A stretch of DNA of 64,000 nucleotides, from assembly GCA_014873095.1 (NCBI GenBank), contig CP050848.1:2108001-2172000 (forward strand), read 5' to 3'. Below the pieces are notes generated by a model. The model had not been told where the DNA came from and ran no database searches. It saw only the letters and a program-made list of their open reading frames with translations. This DNA comes from Planctomycetales bacterium ZRK34. Lineage in GTDB: Bacteria > Planctomycetota > Phycisphaerae > Phycisphaerales > Zrk34. Positions 34,965-43,779 of this stretch are shown in pieces; positions within the stretch are counted from its first letter, which is position 1; every line of letters begins with the position of its first letter. Both the position numbers and the translations under genes were made by a program.

Positions 34965-36332
34965 ATGTCCAAACAACACCAGCCCACGCGTCGCACGTTT
35001 GTCTCCTCCTCCATGGCCGCCCTGGCCAGCGTCTACGTCGTGCCGCGTCACGTGCTCGGCGGGGCGAAGTTCGTGGCGCCCAGTGAGAAGGTCAACCTCG
35101 CCATCATCGGCTGCGGCAATCAGGGCAGCGGGATCGGCCGAACGATCGGCGGCAACAAGCTCGTGCAGGTCGTCGCTCTGTGCGATGTCTACATGGACGA
35201 CAAGCGCACCGAGAAAGTCCGCGAGCAGTTCGGCGAAGCGAAAAAGTTCCAGGACTTCCGCGAGCTGTTCGCGCAGATGGGCGACCAGTTCGACGCTTGC
35301 ACCATCGGCGTGCCCGATCACGCCCACTTCCCGATCACCATGACCGCCATGAGCCGCGGCAAGCACGTCTACGTTGAAAAACCCCTCGCCCACACGTTCA
35401 ACGAATGCGAGATGATGATGGCCGCCGCGAAGAAGTACGGCGTGGCCACGCAGATGGGCAATCAGGGCCACAGCGGCGCCAACTACCACCAGTTCAAAGC
35501 CTGGGCCGAGGCCGGCGTCATCAAGAACGTCACCCATATCGACGCCCACATGAACAGCCACCGCCGCTGGCACGGGTGGAACATCACCGGCTACCCCACC
35601 GGCGGTAAAACCCCCGCCGGCATGGACTGGGACACCTGGGCCGGCACACGCACCAAACGCGACTACGATGGCAAGTACGACCCCGGCAACTGGCGCAGTT
35701 GGTTCGACTACGGCAACGGCGCCTTCGGCGACTGGGGCCCGCACATCCTCGACACCTGCCACCGCTTCCTCGAGCTCGGCCTGCCCACTGAGATCGAAGC
35801 CCTCAAGCTCGACGGCCCCAACGAATTCATCTTCCCCCAGGCTTCGACCATCGCCTTCCGCTTCCCCAAGCGCGGCGACAAGCCCGCCTGTGAAGTCATC
35901 TGGTACGACGGCAAGGGCAACACGCCGCCCCGCCCCGAAGTCCTGGAAAAAGACCGCAAGATGACCGCCCCCGGCAAGATCATCTACTCCGACGATCTGA
36001 CCTTCATGGGCGGCACCCACGGCTCCCCGCTGCGCGTCATCCCCGAATCGAAGATGAAACAGATCGCCAACGACGTGCCGCGCATCACCGGCAAGCACTC
36101 CAACCACCACCACAACTTCGTCCTCGCCTGCCGCGGCGAAGAACACACGCGCAGCCCCTTCGACATCTCCGCCCCCCTGACCCAGGTCTTCATGCTCGGC
36201 GTCATCACCCAACGCCTCGGCGGCAAACTCAAATTCGACCCCACATCAAAGCGCTTCACCAACAGCGACCAAGCCAATGCCCTGCTCACCCGCACCCCCC
36301 GCGCGGGTTGGGAGTCGTATTACAAGCTTTGA
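34965..36332 (+). CDS. Tat-exported Gfo/Idh/MocA-family oxidoreductase
   Basis: The 455-residue protein opens with a Tat-type signal (QPTRRTFVSSSMAALASVYV). The Rossmann NAD(P) site follows (VNLAIIGCGNQGSGIGR), then the catalytic EKPLAH motif (residues ~128-133) and the C-terminal alpha/beta domain with GDWGPHILDTCHRF. This is the large planctomycete-type branch with the C-terminal NALLTRTPRAGWESYYKL end. Members oxidise or epimerise sugars and cyclitols with bound cofactor. The substrate is unknown. It is monocistronic; the following small gene starts 20 bp later but has a different composition. Confidence 0.93.
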   Translation: MSKQHQPTRRTFVSSSMAALASVYVVPRHVLGGAKFVAPSEKVNLAIIGCGNQGSGIGRTIGGNKLVQVVALCDVYMDDKRTEKVREQFGEAKKFQDFRELFAQMGDQFDACTIGVPDHAHFPITMTAMSRGKHVYVEKPLAHTFNECEMMMAAAKKYGVATQMGNQGHSGANYHQFKAWAEAGVIKNVTHIDAHMNSHRRWHGWNITGYPTGGKTPAGMDWDTWAGTRTKRDYDGKYDPGNWRSWFDYGNGAFGDWGPHILDTCHRFLELGLPTEIEALKLDGPNEFIFPQASTIAFRFPKRGDKPACEVIWYDGKGNTPPRPEVLEKDRKMTAPGKIIYSDDLTFMGGTHGSPLRVIPESKMKQIANDVPRITGKHSNHHHNFVLACRGEEHTRSPFDISAPLTQVFMLGVITQRLGGKLKFDPTSKRFTNSDQANALLTRTPRAGWESYYKL

Positions 36333-36351
36333 ATGTTCCAGCTAAACAACG

Positions 36352-36696
36352 ATGAATGACAACATCACAAACGGGGTCAGCGGCCGGCGGCAGGGCTGGT
36401 ATCTATATCAACTGCTGTTGATCTCGCTGGTGTATTCTGCAAGCCATGGCGTAAAAGTGATTCGAGTCTGCGCTGGCAACCAATATGGACTTCGCAAGGT
36501 TCTTTATGAATATCCGGCGAATCTTCAAATACTGTTAGCTTATAATACGTTGTGTATATTGCTGGTTGTGGTGTGTGTTGTGCTGTCGCGCCATTATCTT
36601 CGTGCGAGAACGCTGTTGCAGTATTGTGTCACGATACCTGCGATATTCATGGCGTTGTGGCTGGCGTATGCCTTGTTCAATCCATACCACCAGTAA
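36352..36696 (+). CDS. Small membrane protein, function unknown
   Basis: The 114-residue protein has about three hydrophobic helices (LYQLLLISLVYSASHGV, LAYNTLCILLVVVCVVLS, YCVTIPAIFMALWLAYALF). No family is recognised. Its codons are less GC-rich than its neighbours', suggesting recent acquisition or weak selection. It starts 20 bp after the oxidoreductase and ends 1 bp before a complex palindromic repeat. Confidence 0.55.
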   Translation: MNDNITNGVSGRRQGWYLYQLLLISLVYSASHGVKVIRVCAGNQYGLRKVLYEYPANLQILLAYNTLCILLVVVCVVLSRHYLRARTLLQYCVTIPAIFMALWLAYALFNPYHQ

Positions 36697-36697
36697 G

Positions 36698-36791
36698 CCG
36701 GGTGCCACACACCGCGCTTCGCGGTGTGTGTGATGGGGCGTTGCATCCGGTCAGGCACACACCGCTCAGGGCCGCGGTGTATGGCACCCGG
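36698..36791. repeat. Nested palindromic (cloverleaf-like) repeat
   Basis: The outer arms CCGGGTGCCACACACCG (36698-36714) and CGGTGTATGGCACCCGG (36775-36791) pair at 16 of 17 positions. Two inner hairpins form: CACACACCGCG..CGGTGTGTGTG and ACACCGC..GCGGTGT. It looks like a dispersed non-autonomous repeat. Confidence 0.7.
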
Positions 36792-37211
36792 GCCGCTGAG
36801 TGCGGGTGGATTTCATGGTGATGTTTGTGCGCACGGGGGTGTCGCGGGGTGGGGTGAAAGTTGCAAAGTGTACTGATTTAACGCGACGGGTTTGTGCGCG
36901 GGGCGGGGGTTATGGGGGTGAGAATCGGGGGGCGCGCATGAAGGTGTCGCGGCGCGCCATGCTGGTGCGCGCAGAACGGGTCCAAACGGGGGTAAAACGG
37001 TTTATTTCGGGTGGTTTTTTGACGCTGGCGCGCGCATGGGAGGTGTTGATTTGTCGGTGTGTGCGCACGTGAGCGGCGCGGGGCGGGGATACGGCGGTAA
37101 AAAGGCGGGTCGGGGCGCGTCAATGAGGCATGTGGCGGAATGGGGTTTTTGCTGGGGGTGTGCGCGCGCGGGGACCAGACGCTTCGGGGGCCTCAGCGTC
37201 GGCGTTTTGGG
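36792..37211. other. G-rich, strand-asymmetric non-coding stretch
   Basis: No convincing gene. The plus strand is strikingly rich in G and T-G runs and poor in C, with many GTGCGCGC-like words. Open frames here are repetitive Arg/Gly/Val products of composition only. It includes a strong G-quadruplex motif (separate entry). Confidence 0.6.
36900..36932 (+). other. G-quadruplex motif
   Basis: Four G-runs of 4, 5, 5 and 6 bases with loops of 1, 4 and 8 bases. More G-runs of 4-5 bases lie at 36835-36854. Canonical pattern by inspection. Confidence 0.7.
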
Positions 37212-38387
37212 TCAGGGGGATTGGGTGAGCAGGGATTGGTAGAGGGCGATCATGGCGGCGGCGACCTTGGGCCATGTGTAGCGATCGCGGACGAGCTGGG
37301 CGCCGGCGCGGCCCATGGCGGCGGCGGCTTCGGGGTCGGCTTCGAGTTCGCTGAAAGCTTTGGCGAAGGCGGCGGCTTCGAGGGGCAGAACACGGCCGGC
37401 GCCGACTTCGGCGACTTCGGGGAAGTGGGAACTGTCGCTGATGATCACGGGCAGGCTGCAGGCGAGGGCTTCGGTGATGGCGATGGAGAAGCCTTCCTGG
37501 CGGGAGGACAGGACGAAGGCGAAGGCGTCGCGCAGGGCGGCGAGCTTGTCCGGGCCGTAGAGGGGGCCGACCATGTGGACGCGGTCGGCGAGGTTGCGAT
37601 GTTGAATCAGCTTGAGGGTGGGGTCGCGTTCGCCGCCATCGGGGCCGGCGACGACCAGGTGCATGTTGCCTCCGGCGCGGACGTAGCGGTCGAAGGCGTC
37701 GACGAGGATGTCGAGACCTTTTTTGCGGTGCAGGCGTGAGAGGAACAACAGGTAAGGCGCATCACCAAGGCGAGGGTGTTGAGTACGGAAACGACCGGGC
37801 TCGGGCAGCGGGTCGAGGGTGTCGAGGTCGACGCCGTTGGGGACGATGACGACGGGGGCGGCGAGCTTGAGCGGCGCGATGCTTTGTTTTTCGTCTTCAT
37901 TCAACGCGTGAATGGCGGCGGCGGCGTTGAGCATGCGTCGCTGCACCAGGCCCATGGACAGTCGTTTTTTCAGGCTGCTTTGCGAAAGGCTGTAGGGATC
38001 GAGCAGACCGTGCGGCGTGACCACGTACGGGGCGCGCCGGCGGCGGGCCTGAGCGGCAACGCGCGCGAGCATGGGCTCCCACACGCCGTGCAGGTGGGCC
38101 ACGGTCAGATCGGGTGAATCGACCAGCTGATCGAAGCGGCGGAGCAGGGCCGGGGCGAACAGCTCGGTGAATCGGCTGTGGCGCGGGATGCGATGGAAGG
38201 TGACGCCCGCGGAGCCGGGGGCCTCGGCGAGCATGGCGTCGACGGCGGGGGTGGTGTCGGGGTCTTCGTGACAGATCAGATGGACCTCGGCGCCGGCGGC
38301 GGCCTGGGCGATGGCGATATGCAGCACCACCACGGGGGGCCCACCGGTGGCGGGATCGAGGCGTCGAATGGCGTGAATGATCTTCAT
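37212..38387 (-). CDS. Glycosyltransferase family 4
   Basis: The 391-residue cytosolic GT-B enzyme has an N-terminal acceptor domain with MKIIHAIRRLDPATGGPPVV and a C-terminal nucleotide-sugar domain (from residue ~190): YLLFLSRLHRKKGLDILVDA, then LVVAGPDGGERDPTLK and the E-x7-E element SSRQEGFSIAITEALAC. The Gly-rich donor loop and Glu pair are intact. It probably adds a sugar to a surface glycan; the donor is unknown. The ATG at 38387 is used rather than an in-frame TTG at 38420. It is divergent from the GT87 gene of the same glycan block. Confidence 0.9.
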   Translation of the reverse strand: MKIIHAIRRLDPATGGPPVVVLHIAIAQAAAGAEVHLICHEDPDTTPAVDAMLAEAPGSAGVTFHRIPRHSRFTELFAPALLRRFDQLVDSPDLTVAHLHGVWEPMLARVAAQARRRRAPYVVTPHGLLDPYSLSQSSLKKRLSMGLVQRRMLNAAAAIHALNEDEKQSIAPLKLAAPVVIVPNGVDLDTLDPLPEPGRFRTQHPRLGDAPYLLFLSRLHRKKGLDILVDAFDRYVRAGGNMHLVVAGPDGGERDPTLKLIQHRNLADRVHMVGPLYGPDKLAALRDAFAFVLSSRQEGFSIAITEALACSLPVIISDSSHFPEVAEVGAGRVLPLEAAAFAKAFSELEADPEAAAAMGRAGAQLVRDRYTWPKVAAAMIALYQSLLTQSP

Positions 38388-38525
38388 GCGTGGTGGCAGT
38401 ATCGTCGCGTCGGAAGGCAAAGTACAGCCTCGAAATGCTGAAAATCGACGAAAACCGTGTGGCCGATCATGTTAACGGACTGTCAGAAACTGGCTGCGGA
38501 GCGTGGATATGACGATAATCCCCGC

Positions 38526-39890
38526 ATGGATTCAGCTTCGCAGCAGACACGATGGGTGCTCAAGCCATGGCAGCGGTGGTTGGTGATCGCGGCGCTGGTG
38601 GTGTTTGCCGGTGAATTCATCTGGTGTGGGCCGATGCGGGCGCTGGATGGGGGCTACGACCTGAGCATGATCTACTCGGCGTCGATGGCGTGGCGCACGA
38701 CGGGCAATCCCTACGACTCGGAGCTGGTCCACCAACTGCTCGTGGCGAATGTACACCCGACTCGCGTGGCGACTGATGTGCCGCTGGAGCCGTCGCTTTA
38801 CCCGCCGACGACCTACATGCTGATGTCGCCGCTGACGTGGTTGAATTGGCCAACGGCGCGGGCGGTGTGGATGCTGATCAACGTTGCGATGGCGGGCGGG
38901 CTGCTGATGCTGCTGGGGCGTCTGGCGGGGCTGTCGACGCGCGGCGATCGGATGATGATGCTGACGGCGGCGATATTGGCCATGGCGCCGCTGCACACGG
39001 GCATGGGGGTCGGCCAGATTTCGCTGGCGGGTTTCACCTTCGTGGCCGCGGCGGAACTGCTGTCACGGCGCGGGCGGCCGATTTTTGCGGGGATCGCGCT
39101 GGCGCTGGGCATCGGGTTGAAATTTCAGATCGCCGGGCCGTATGTCGTGTGGATGCTGGCGCGCGGACGCTGGCGAACGGCGACGACGGCCGCCGTGACG
39201 ACCCTCGGCCTGCTGATCATCGCCGGCGGACGCAGCACGATCGCCCACGCCGACTGGCTCGCCGCCTGGACCAACCATATCACGGCATTCACCAGCGCCG
39301 GCGCCGGCGGCGACATTCATGGCCCCAACGCCTCGCAGATGATCGACCTGTCTTACCCACTGGGGCTGCTGCTGGAAAACCGGCAGATCGTCGGCTTGAT
39401 CGCCAAGGCGGTCGTGAGCGCGGTGATGGCAGCGCTGCTGATCGGCATGTTCAAAAACACAGATCGGCGGCGCGAGCTGGCGGGTTTTGCGGCGTTTTCA
39501 GCTTTGCTGCTGCTGCCGATCTATCATCGATTCTATGATGCGGTGATGCTGGGGCCGGCGATCGCCTGGGCCATTGTGCATCTGACCACCGGCGCCGGTT
39601 CGACGGACGATGCTTCGGCACCGGCCCCGCGGCGGCGATGGGTGGGCTACATCGTGGTCGCGGCATGGGTGCTGATGCTGGCGCCCGGGGCGGCGATTCT
39701 GCGGTTTTTAGTCGAACAAGGACACATCGACCCGGCGATCGCCACGGCGACGTGGTGGAACCTGCTGGTGATGTCGCACATGGTCTGGGCGGTTGTAGCG
39801 GTCGCAACAGCAACGACGCTGGGCGCCTGCCGCTGCTCACAAACAAACAACAACACCATGCGGCAACAAGCCTCTAACCGCCTAAACTAA
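38526..39890 (+). CDS. GT87 (DUF2029)-family membrane glycosyltransferase
   Basis: The 454-residue protein has ~10-12 membrane helices. After the first helix it shows GGYDLSMIYSASMAWRTTG NPYD, the acidic loop motif of GT-C enzymes in the GT87 family, and LYPPTTYMLMSPLTWL. Family members use polyprenyl-phosphate sugars (mannose in actinobacteria) at the outer face of the membrane. The start at 38526 is chosen because the upstream 23 codons do not resemble the family. It is followed after 5 bp by the O-antigen ligase-like gene, so it is co-transcribed. Confidence 0.82.
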   Translation: MDSASQQTRWVLKPWQRWLVIAALVVFAGEFIWCGPMRALDGGYDLSMIYSASMAWRTTGNPYDSELVHQLLVANVHPTRVATDVPLEPSLYPPTTYMLMSPLTWLNWPTARAVWMLINVAMAGGLLMLLGRLAGLSTRGDRMMMLTAAILAMAPLHTGMGVGQISLAGFTFVAAAELLSRRGRPIFAGIALALGIGLKFQIAGPYVVWMLARGRWRTATTAAVTTLGLLIIAGGRSTIAHADWLAAWTNHITAFTSAGAGGDIHGPNASQMIDLSYPLGLLLENRQIVGLIAKAVVSAVMAALLIGMFKNTDRRRELAGFAAFSALLLLPIYHRFYDAVMLGPAIAWAIVHLTTGAGSTDDASAPAPRRRWVGYIVVAAWVLMLAPGAAILRFLVEQGHIDPAIATATWWNLLVMSHMVWAVVAVATATTLGACRCSQTNNNTMRQQASNRLN

Positions 39891-39895
39891 CGCCT

Positions 39896-41224
39896 ATGAG
39901 CGCACTGATCATCTACATCTCCTGGGTCAGCGGCCTGATGCTCAGCACCCTGCGGTGGCCCGCGGTGGCTGTCGGGGGCGTGCTCTGCGCCAACGGGTTG
40001 TTTCAGTGGGCCCAGGCCAGCATCGCCATGCTCGCGGCCCATCCGATGATCAGCAACTACCTGGTCGGCATCTCGCTCGTGCTCGCGCTGCTGGTGATGA
40101 TCTTTCAGCAGAAGCCGATCATGCAGGGCTATCCCGCCGCGGGTTGGCTGAGCCTCATGCTGCTGACCTACTGCCTGCTGAGCACGCTGTGGTCGGTGGC
40201 TCCCGAATTGACATGGGTCGCCTTCACCGAACGCGGGCTGTACATGTTCGTCACGGTGATCATGTGTCCGCTGCTGATCTCCAATTCCAACGACGCGAAG
40301 GTCGCCATGACCGCGCTGGTGACTTTCGGGGCGGTGCTCGTGTTGTCGCTGTTGTTGACCGGCGGGTTTTCCGGTCGCAGCCTGCAGGCCATCGACCCGA
40401 TGTACGGCTCGGCGCTGAATCCGCTGGGCCTGGCGTCGATGGGCATGTACGTCGCCGTCGCCGCCACGCTGATGAACTTCCGCGGAGTCAGCCGGCTGCT
40501 TCAACTGCTGCGATGGGGCGTGGTGGCCGCGTCGCTGATGCTGGTGATGTACACCCAGTCGCGCGGACAGTTTCTGGCGGGCTTTCTGATGCTGGTCGCC
40601 TTTTTGCCCTTCAGCCGACAGATCCGCAACAAGTGGGGCTTCCTCGGGGCGATGTTCGGCCTGATCTTCCTGATGGGCATCAGCTATTGGCTGGTGTCGA
40701 CGTTCGGGCAGGCGCGCCGCTGGGAACTGGACGCGATGGTCGGCAACTTCTACGAAACCCGCATCGAGCCGGCCCACACCGTGCTGTCCTACTGGCTGAA
40801 TTCCAACCCGATTCACTGGTTCCTGGGCCTGGGCTCCAGCGCCTGTTTCAGCCCGCGGGTGCTGGGCATGTACCCGCACGTGGTCAGCGCCGAGGTGCTC
40901 GCCGAGCTCGGCCTGATTGGATTCGGCATCTTCGCCTCGCTGATTTTCGTCAGCTTGCGGTCGACGTTCCGCCTGGCGAAGCTGATTCGCCACGACCCGG
41001 TGCAGCGCGGCGTGCTGGCGGCGATCAGCGCGCTGTTCTGGTTGAACTTCGTGCTGTCATTTAAACAGGGCTCGCTGCTGCAGAGCCTGGATCTGTTTCT
41101 GTTCGCGATCGTGCTCGGCCGATACGACACGGCGATTCGCAGCGAATACGCCCACCGCCCGCAGCCCCAGGCCGAGCTGCATCAGCCGGCGCGCGTTATC
41201 GAAATTCAGCCCATTCGCTCGTGA
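39896..41224 (+). CDS. O-antigen ligase/polymerase (WaaL/Wzy-like) membrane protein
   Basis: The 442-residue protein has ~11 membrane helices and a large periplasmic loop (residues ~265-320, YETRIEPAHTVLSYWLNSNP) before LGLGSSACFSPRVLGMYPH. This pattern matches the Wzy_C/O-antigen ligase family. An arginine-containing TQSRGQFLAGFLML stretch corresponds to the conserved SRG motif. By family it joins glycans on undecaprenyl carriers to lipid A-core or polymerises repeat units; the two cannot be told apart here. It sits in a GT87-ligase-GT4 run. Confidence 0.85.
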   Translation: MSALIIYISWVSGLMLSTLRWPAVAVGGVLCANGLFQWAQASIAMLAAHPMISNYLVGISLVLALLVMIFQQKPIMQGYPAAGWLSLMLLTYCLLSTLWSVAPELTWVAFTERGLYMFVTVIMCPLLISNSNDAKVAMTALVTFGAVLVLSLLLTGGFSGRSLQAIDPMYGSALNPLGLASMGMYVAVAATLMNFRGVSRLLQLLRWGVVAASLMLVMYTQSRGQFLAGFLMLVAFLPFSRQIRNKWGFLGAMFGLIFLMGISYWLVSTFGQARRWELDAMVGNFYETRIEPAHTVLSYWLNSNPIHWFLGLGSSACFSPRVLGMYPHVVSAEVLAELGLIGFGIFASLIFVSLRSTFRLAKLIRHDPVQRGVLAAISALFWLNFVLSFKQGSLLQSLDLFLFAIVLGRYDTAIRSEYAHRPQPQAELHQPARVIEIQPIRS

Positions 41225-41266
41225 CATTCGCCCCGGCTTCCGCGACAATCCATATCTGCTCAAGCC

Positions 41267-42454
41267 ATGATACGCATTGCCATGTGCCAACCCGCCCTGC
41301 CGGACTACCGCGTGCCGGTGTTCAACCTGCTCGCCCAGCAGCCGGAGATCGAGCTGACGCTTTTCGTCGGCGAGTCGGCGGACCTGGCCCAGGCCGATCC
41401 GGGCGCCTGTCACTTCCAAGTCGAGTCCGCCCCGATCCAGCCGCAGCGCGTCGGGCCGATCACCGCCAAACATCAGCAGGCGCAGATCGACGTGATCGAT
41501 CCCCATCGCTTCGACATGGCGATTCTTCCCTGGGACGCGCACTACCGCACGATCGGCCCGGCGCTGAAAAAGGCGCGCAGTGTTGACATGCCCGTCGTGC
41601 TCTGGGGCCATGGCTACTCGAAAAACCCCGCCCGCTGGCGCGATGCGATGCGCAACCGCCTCGGTCGACGCGCCGCCGGCGTGCTACTGTATTCCCAAAC
41701 CATCGCCAACCGCCTGGTTCAGGTCCACGGGTTTGACCCCGGGCGCGTCTTCGTCGCAGCCAACACCGTCGACCAGCGCCCCATCCAGCGGGCCATGCTC
41801 CACTGGCTCGAGCACAGCGCCGAACTCGAAGCCTTCCAGCGACGCCATCGCCTCGATGCCCAGCGGACCATCGTCTTCGTGTCACGCCTGATGGCGGAAA
41901 ACCGCATCGACATGCTGCTGGACGCCATGGTCCTGCTCCGCGATTCGCACCCGGACATCAAGCTCATCCTCGTCGGCTCCGGTGAAGACCGCCCGAATCT
42001 CGAAACCGCCGCTCAACAGGTGGGCCTGGCCGATCGTGTGATCTTCACCGGGGCTGTGTACGACCCCGAGCAGCTCGCGCCGTGGATGCTCTCGTCGGCG
42101 GTGTTCTGCTACCCGATCAACATCGGCCTGAGCATCTTCACCGCTTTCGGGTTCGGCCTGCCCGTGCTCACCAGCGACGACACCCCTTCGCACAATCCCG
42201 AAATCGAAGCCCTCCGCGTCGACGCCAACGGTCTGACCTACCGCCACGGCGACATCGAAGACCTCGCCCGTCAGCTTGCCCGCATCCTCGACGACCCGCC
42301 CCTCCGCGAACGCCTCAGCGTCGAAGCCCACGCCACCGCCACCGAGCAGTACACCCTCGAAAACATGGTGCAGGGCTTCCTCGACGCCACCCGCCTCGTC
42401 GATGGCAAGTCCCGCCGTGTTCAATCCGTCGACACGCCCAACGCGATCAAGTAA
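41267..42454 (+). CDS. Glycosyltransferase family 4
   Basis: The 395-residue GT-B enzyme has an N-terminal MCQPALPDYRVPVFNLLAQ acceptor region and VVLWGHGYSKNPARWRD. Its C-terminal donor domain contains TIVFVSRLMAENRIDMLLDA, LVGSGEDRPNLE, VIFTGAVYDPEQLAPWM and, in place of the usual ExFGxxxxE, NIGLSIFTAFGFGLPVLTSD. That Glu-depleted motif is atypical and might alter catalysis. It starts 42 bp after the ligase-like gene and probably shares its transcript. Substrate unknown. Confidence 0.87.
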   Translation: MIRIAMCQPALPDYRVPVFNLLAQQPEIELTLFVGESADLAQADPGACHFQVESAPIQPQRVGPITAKHQQAQIDVIDPHRFDMAILPWDAHYRTIGPALKKARSVDMPVVLWGHGYSKNPARWRDAMRNRLGRRAAGVLLYSQTIANRLVQVHGFDPGRVFVAANTVDQRPIQRAMLHWLEHSAELEAFQRRHRLDAQRTIVFVSRLMAENRIDMLLDAMVLLRDSHPDIKLILVGSGEDRPNLETAAQQVGLADRVIFTGAVYDPEQLAPWMLSSAVFCYPINIGLSIFTAFGFGLPVLTSDDTPSHNPEIEALRVDANGLTYRHGDIEDLARQLARILDDPPLRERLSVEAHATATEQYTLENMVQGFLDATRLVDGKSRRVQSVDTPNAIK

Positions 42455-42501
42455 ACTCGCGAAAGTCGTTTCGAAGTGAACATTATTTTCTGGGGCCTGT
42501 C

Positions 42502-43698
42502 ATGCAAGACGATGAATTCGCGTCTGTCGCCGAATCAGAATCCGTCGAACCCACGCCGGATTTTTCCACCTTTCCCCAAGACGATCAGCCGCACCCAGCG
42601 GATCAGGTGAACCCGGCGCTGTGGCCGTATTACCTGTTCTTCAGACCGCGTCTGTTCTTCATCCATTTCGTGCTGACGGCGGTGCCGGCGCTGACCGTGC
42701 TGGCGGCATGGGCATACGGCATCGCCTCGACCATCAATCGAATGGAGCGAAATGCGATGCGGTCTGATCAAACGGTTAACGAGGCGATGCTTGGTTCCTG
42801 GTCGGTTTATTGGGTAGTCGTGGCCACTGGCGGCATTCTCAGCGGTGGGCTGTACTGGCTCTTCGGCGGGTGGTGGTACAACAAACGGCTGCGGTTCTGC
42901 GGGGTACACAAAGGTCCGATGGAAACCATGCTCGGGCGCCGCGTCTACCTCTACGCCGCCCTGACCCTGGCCCTGCCGACCATCGGTATGACGCTCTATG
43001 AAACCATCAAATACCCCACACCACTGGATACATTTGGAGGTAATGACGACTACTGGCTTTACCTCCTGTTCATGATCTTCCCGTTCTGGAGCATCTGGAC
43101 CAGCTACGCCGGGGCCACCACATGCTTCGACCTCAAACGCGGTAAAGCGATTTTGTGGTTCATCGTGTTGCCGGGCATTGTCTACGGCCTGCTTTTCGGT
43201 GTGATCATCGTCATCGCGATGATGCCGTATATCAGGTTTTATGAATCCCCAGACCTGGCATCAGCCAACACCTATCGCGGGCAGATGATGAGCTTTCACT
43301 ATCCCGGCAACTGGATCAAGGAGCCGCCCGACCCCGCGTTGCCCGCTGGCGAGGAATGCGTCGCCCTCGAACCGCCACAGGACGCCTATCTGAGTTTTCG
43401 CACCTTTGACTATGAAGGTTCGCCGCAGACTCTGTTCGAAAATTACCGCGATGAGCTACGCCCCTCGTTAGGCGATTTGCAGCCGCAGGGCGACATGCTG
43501 ACCGAACTGGGCCCATTCAAGGGTGTCGGACGCGTCTTTGAAACCACCATCAATGACCAACCCTGCGAAGTGCGCCTGTTCATCTGCCCCAGACCCAACG
43601 ATCAGGTGCTGATCGTTTACCAGGTCATTCACACCGATCATGCTGAATTGGTCGACGAGGGGCTCGGGCTGGTCCATCGCACGTGGGTCTGGCGATGA
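42502..43698 (+). CDS. Multi-pass membrane protein with C-terminal soluble domain, unknown
   Basis: The 398-residue protein has an acidic N-terminus (~45 residues), then about five helices (FFIHFVLTAVPALTVLAAWAY; VYWVVVATGGILSGGLYWLF; VYLYAALTLALPTIGMTLY; YLLFMIFPFWSIWTSYAG; FIVLPGIVYGLLFGVIIVIA), a layout reminiscent of Yip1-type proteins. A C-terminal domain of ~150 residues follows (MSFHYPGNWIKEPPDP, then EVRLFICPRPNDQVLIVYQV). No family is assigned with confidence. The start at 42502 is chosen because upstream codons overlap the GT4 gene. 81 bp precede murC. Confidence 0.7.
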   Translation: MQDDEFASVAESESVEPTPDFSTFPQDDQPHPADQVNPALWPYYLFFRPRLFFIHFVLTAVPALTVLAAWAYGIASTINRMERNAMRSDQTVNEAMLGSWSVYWVVVATGGILSGGLYWLFGGWWYNKRLRFCGVHKGPMETMLGRRVYLYAALTLALPTIGMTLYETIKYPTPLDTFGGNDDYWLYLLFMIFPFWSIWTSYAGATTCFDLKRGKAILWFIVLPGIVYGLLFGVIIVIAMMPYIRFYESPDLASANTYRGQMMSFHYPGNWIKEPPDPALPAGEECVALEPPQDAYLSFRTFDYEGSPQTLFENYRDELRPSLGDLQPQGDMLTELGPFKGVGRVFETTINDQPCEVRLFICPRPNDQVLIVYQVIHTDHAELVDEGLGLVHRTWVWR

Positions 43699-43779
43699 CT
43701 TATGACGGCGGACTTTGCACGCGAAACGCTCGACGTGCCGATATCCGCTATCATGAGCACGTTCAAGACCCTCGATACG

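Noticed and set aside
36800..37123. Frames in the G-rich stretch on both strands
   Set aside because: Repetitive basic products explained by composition; no Shine-Dalgarno, motif or membrane pattern.
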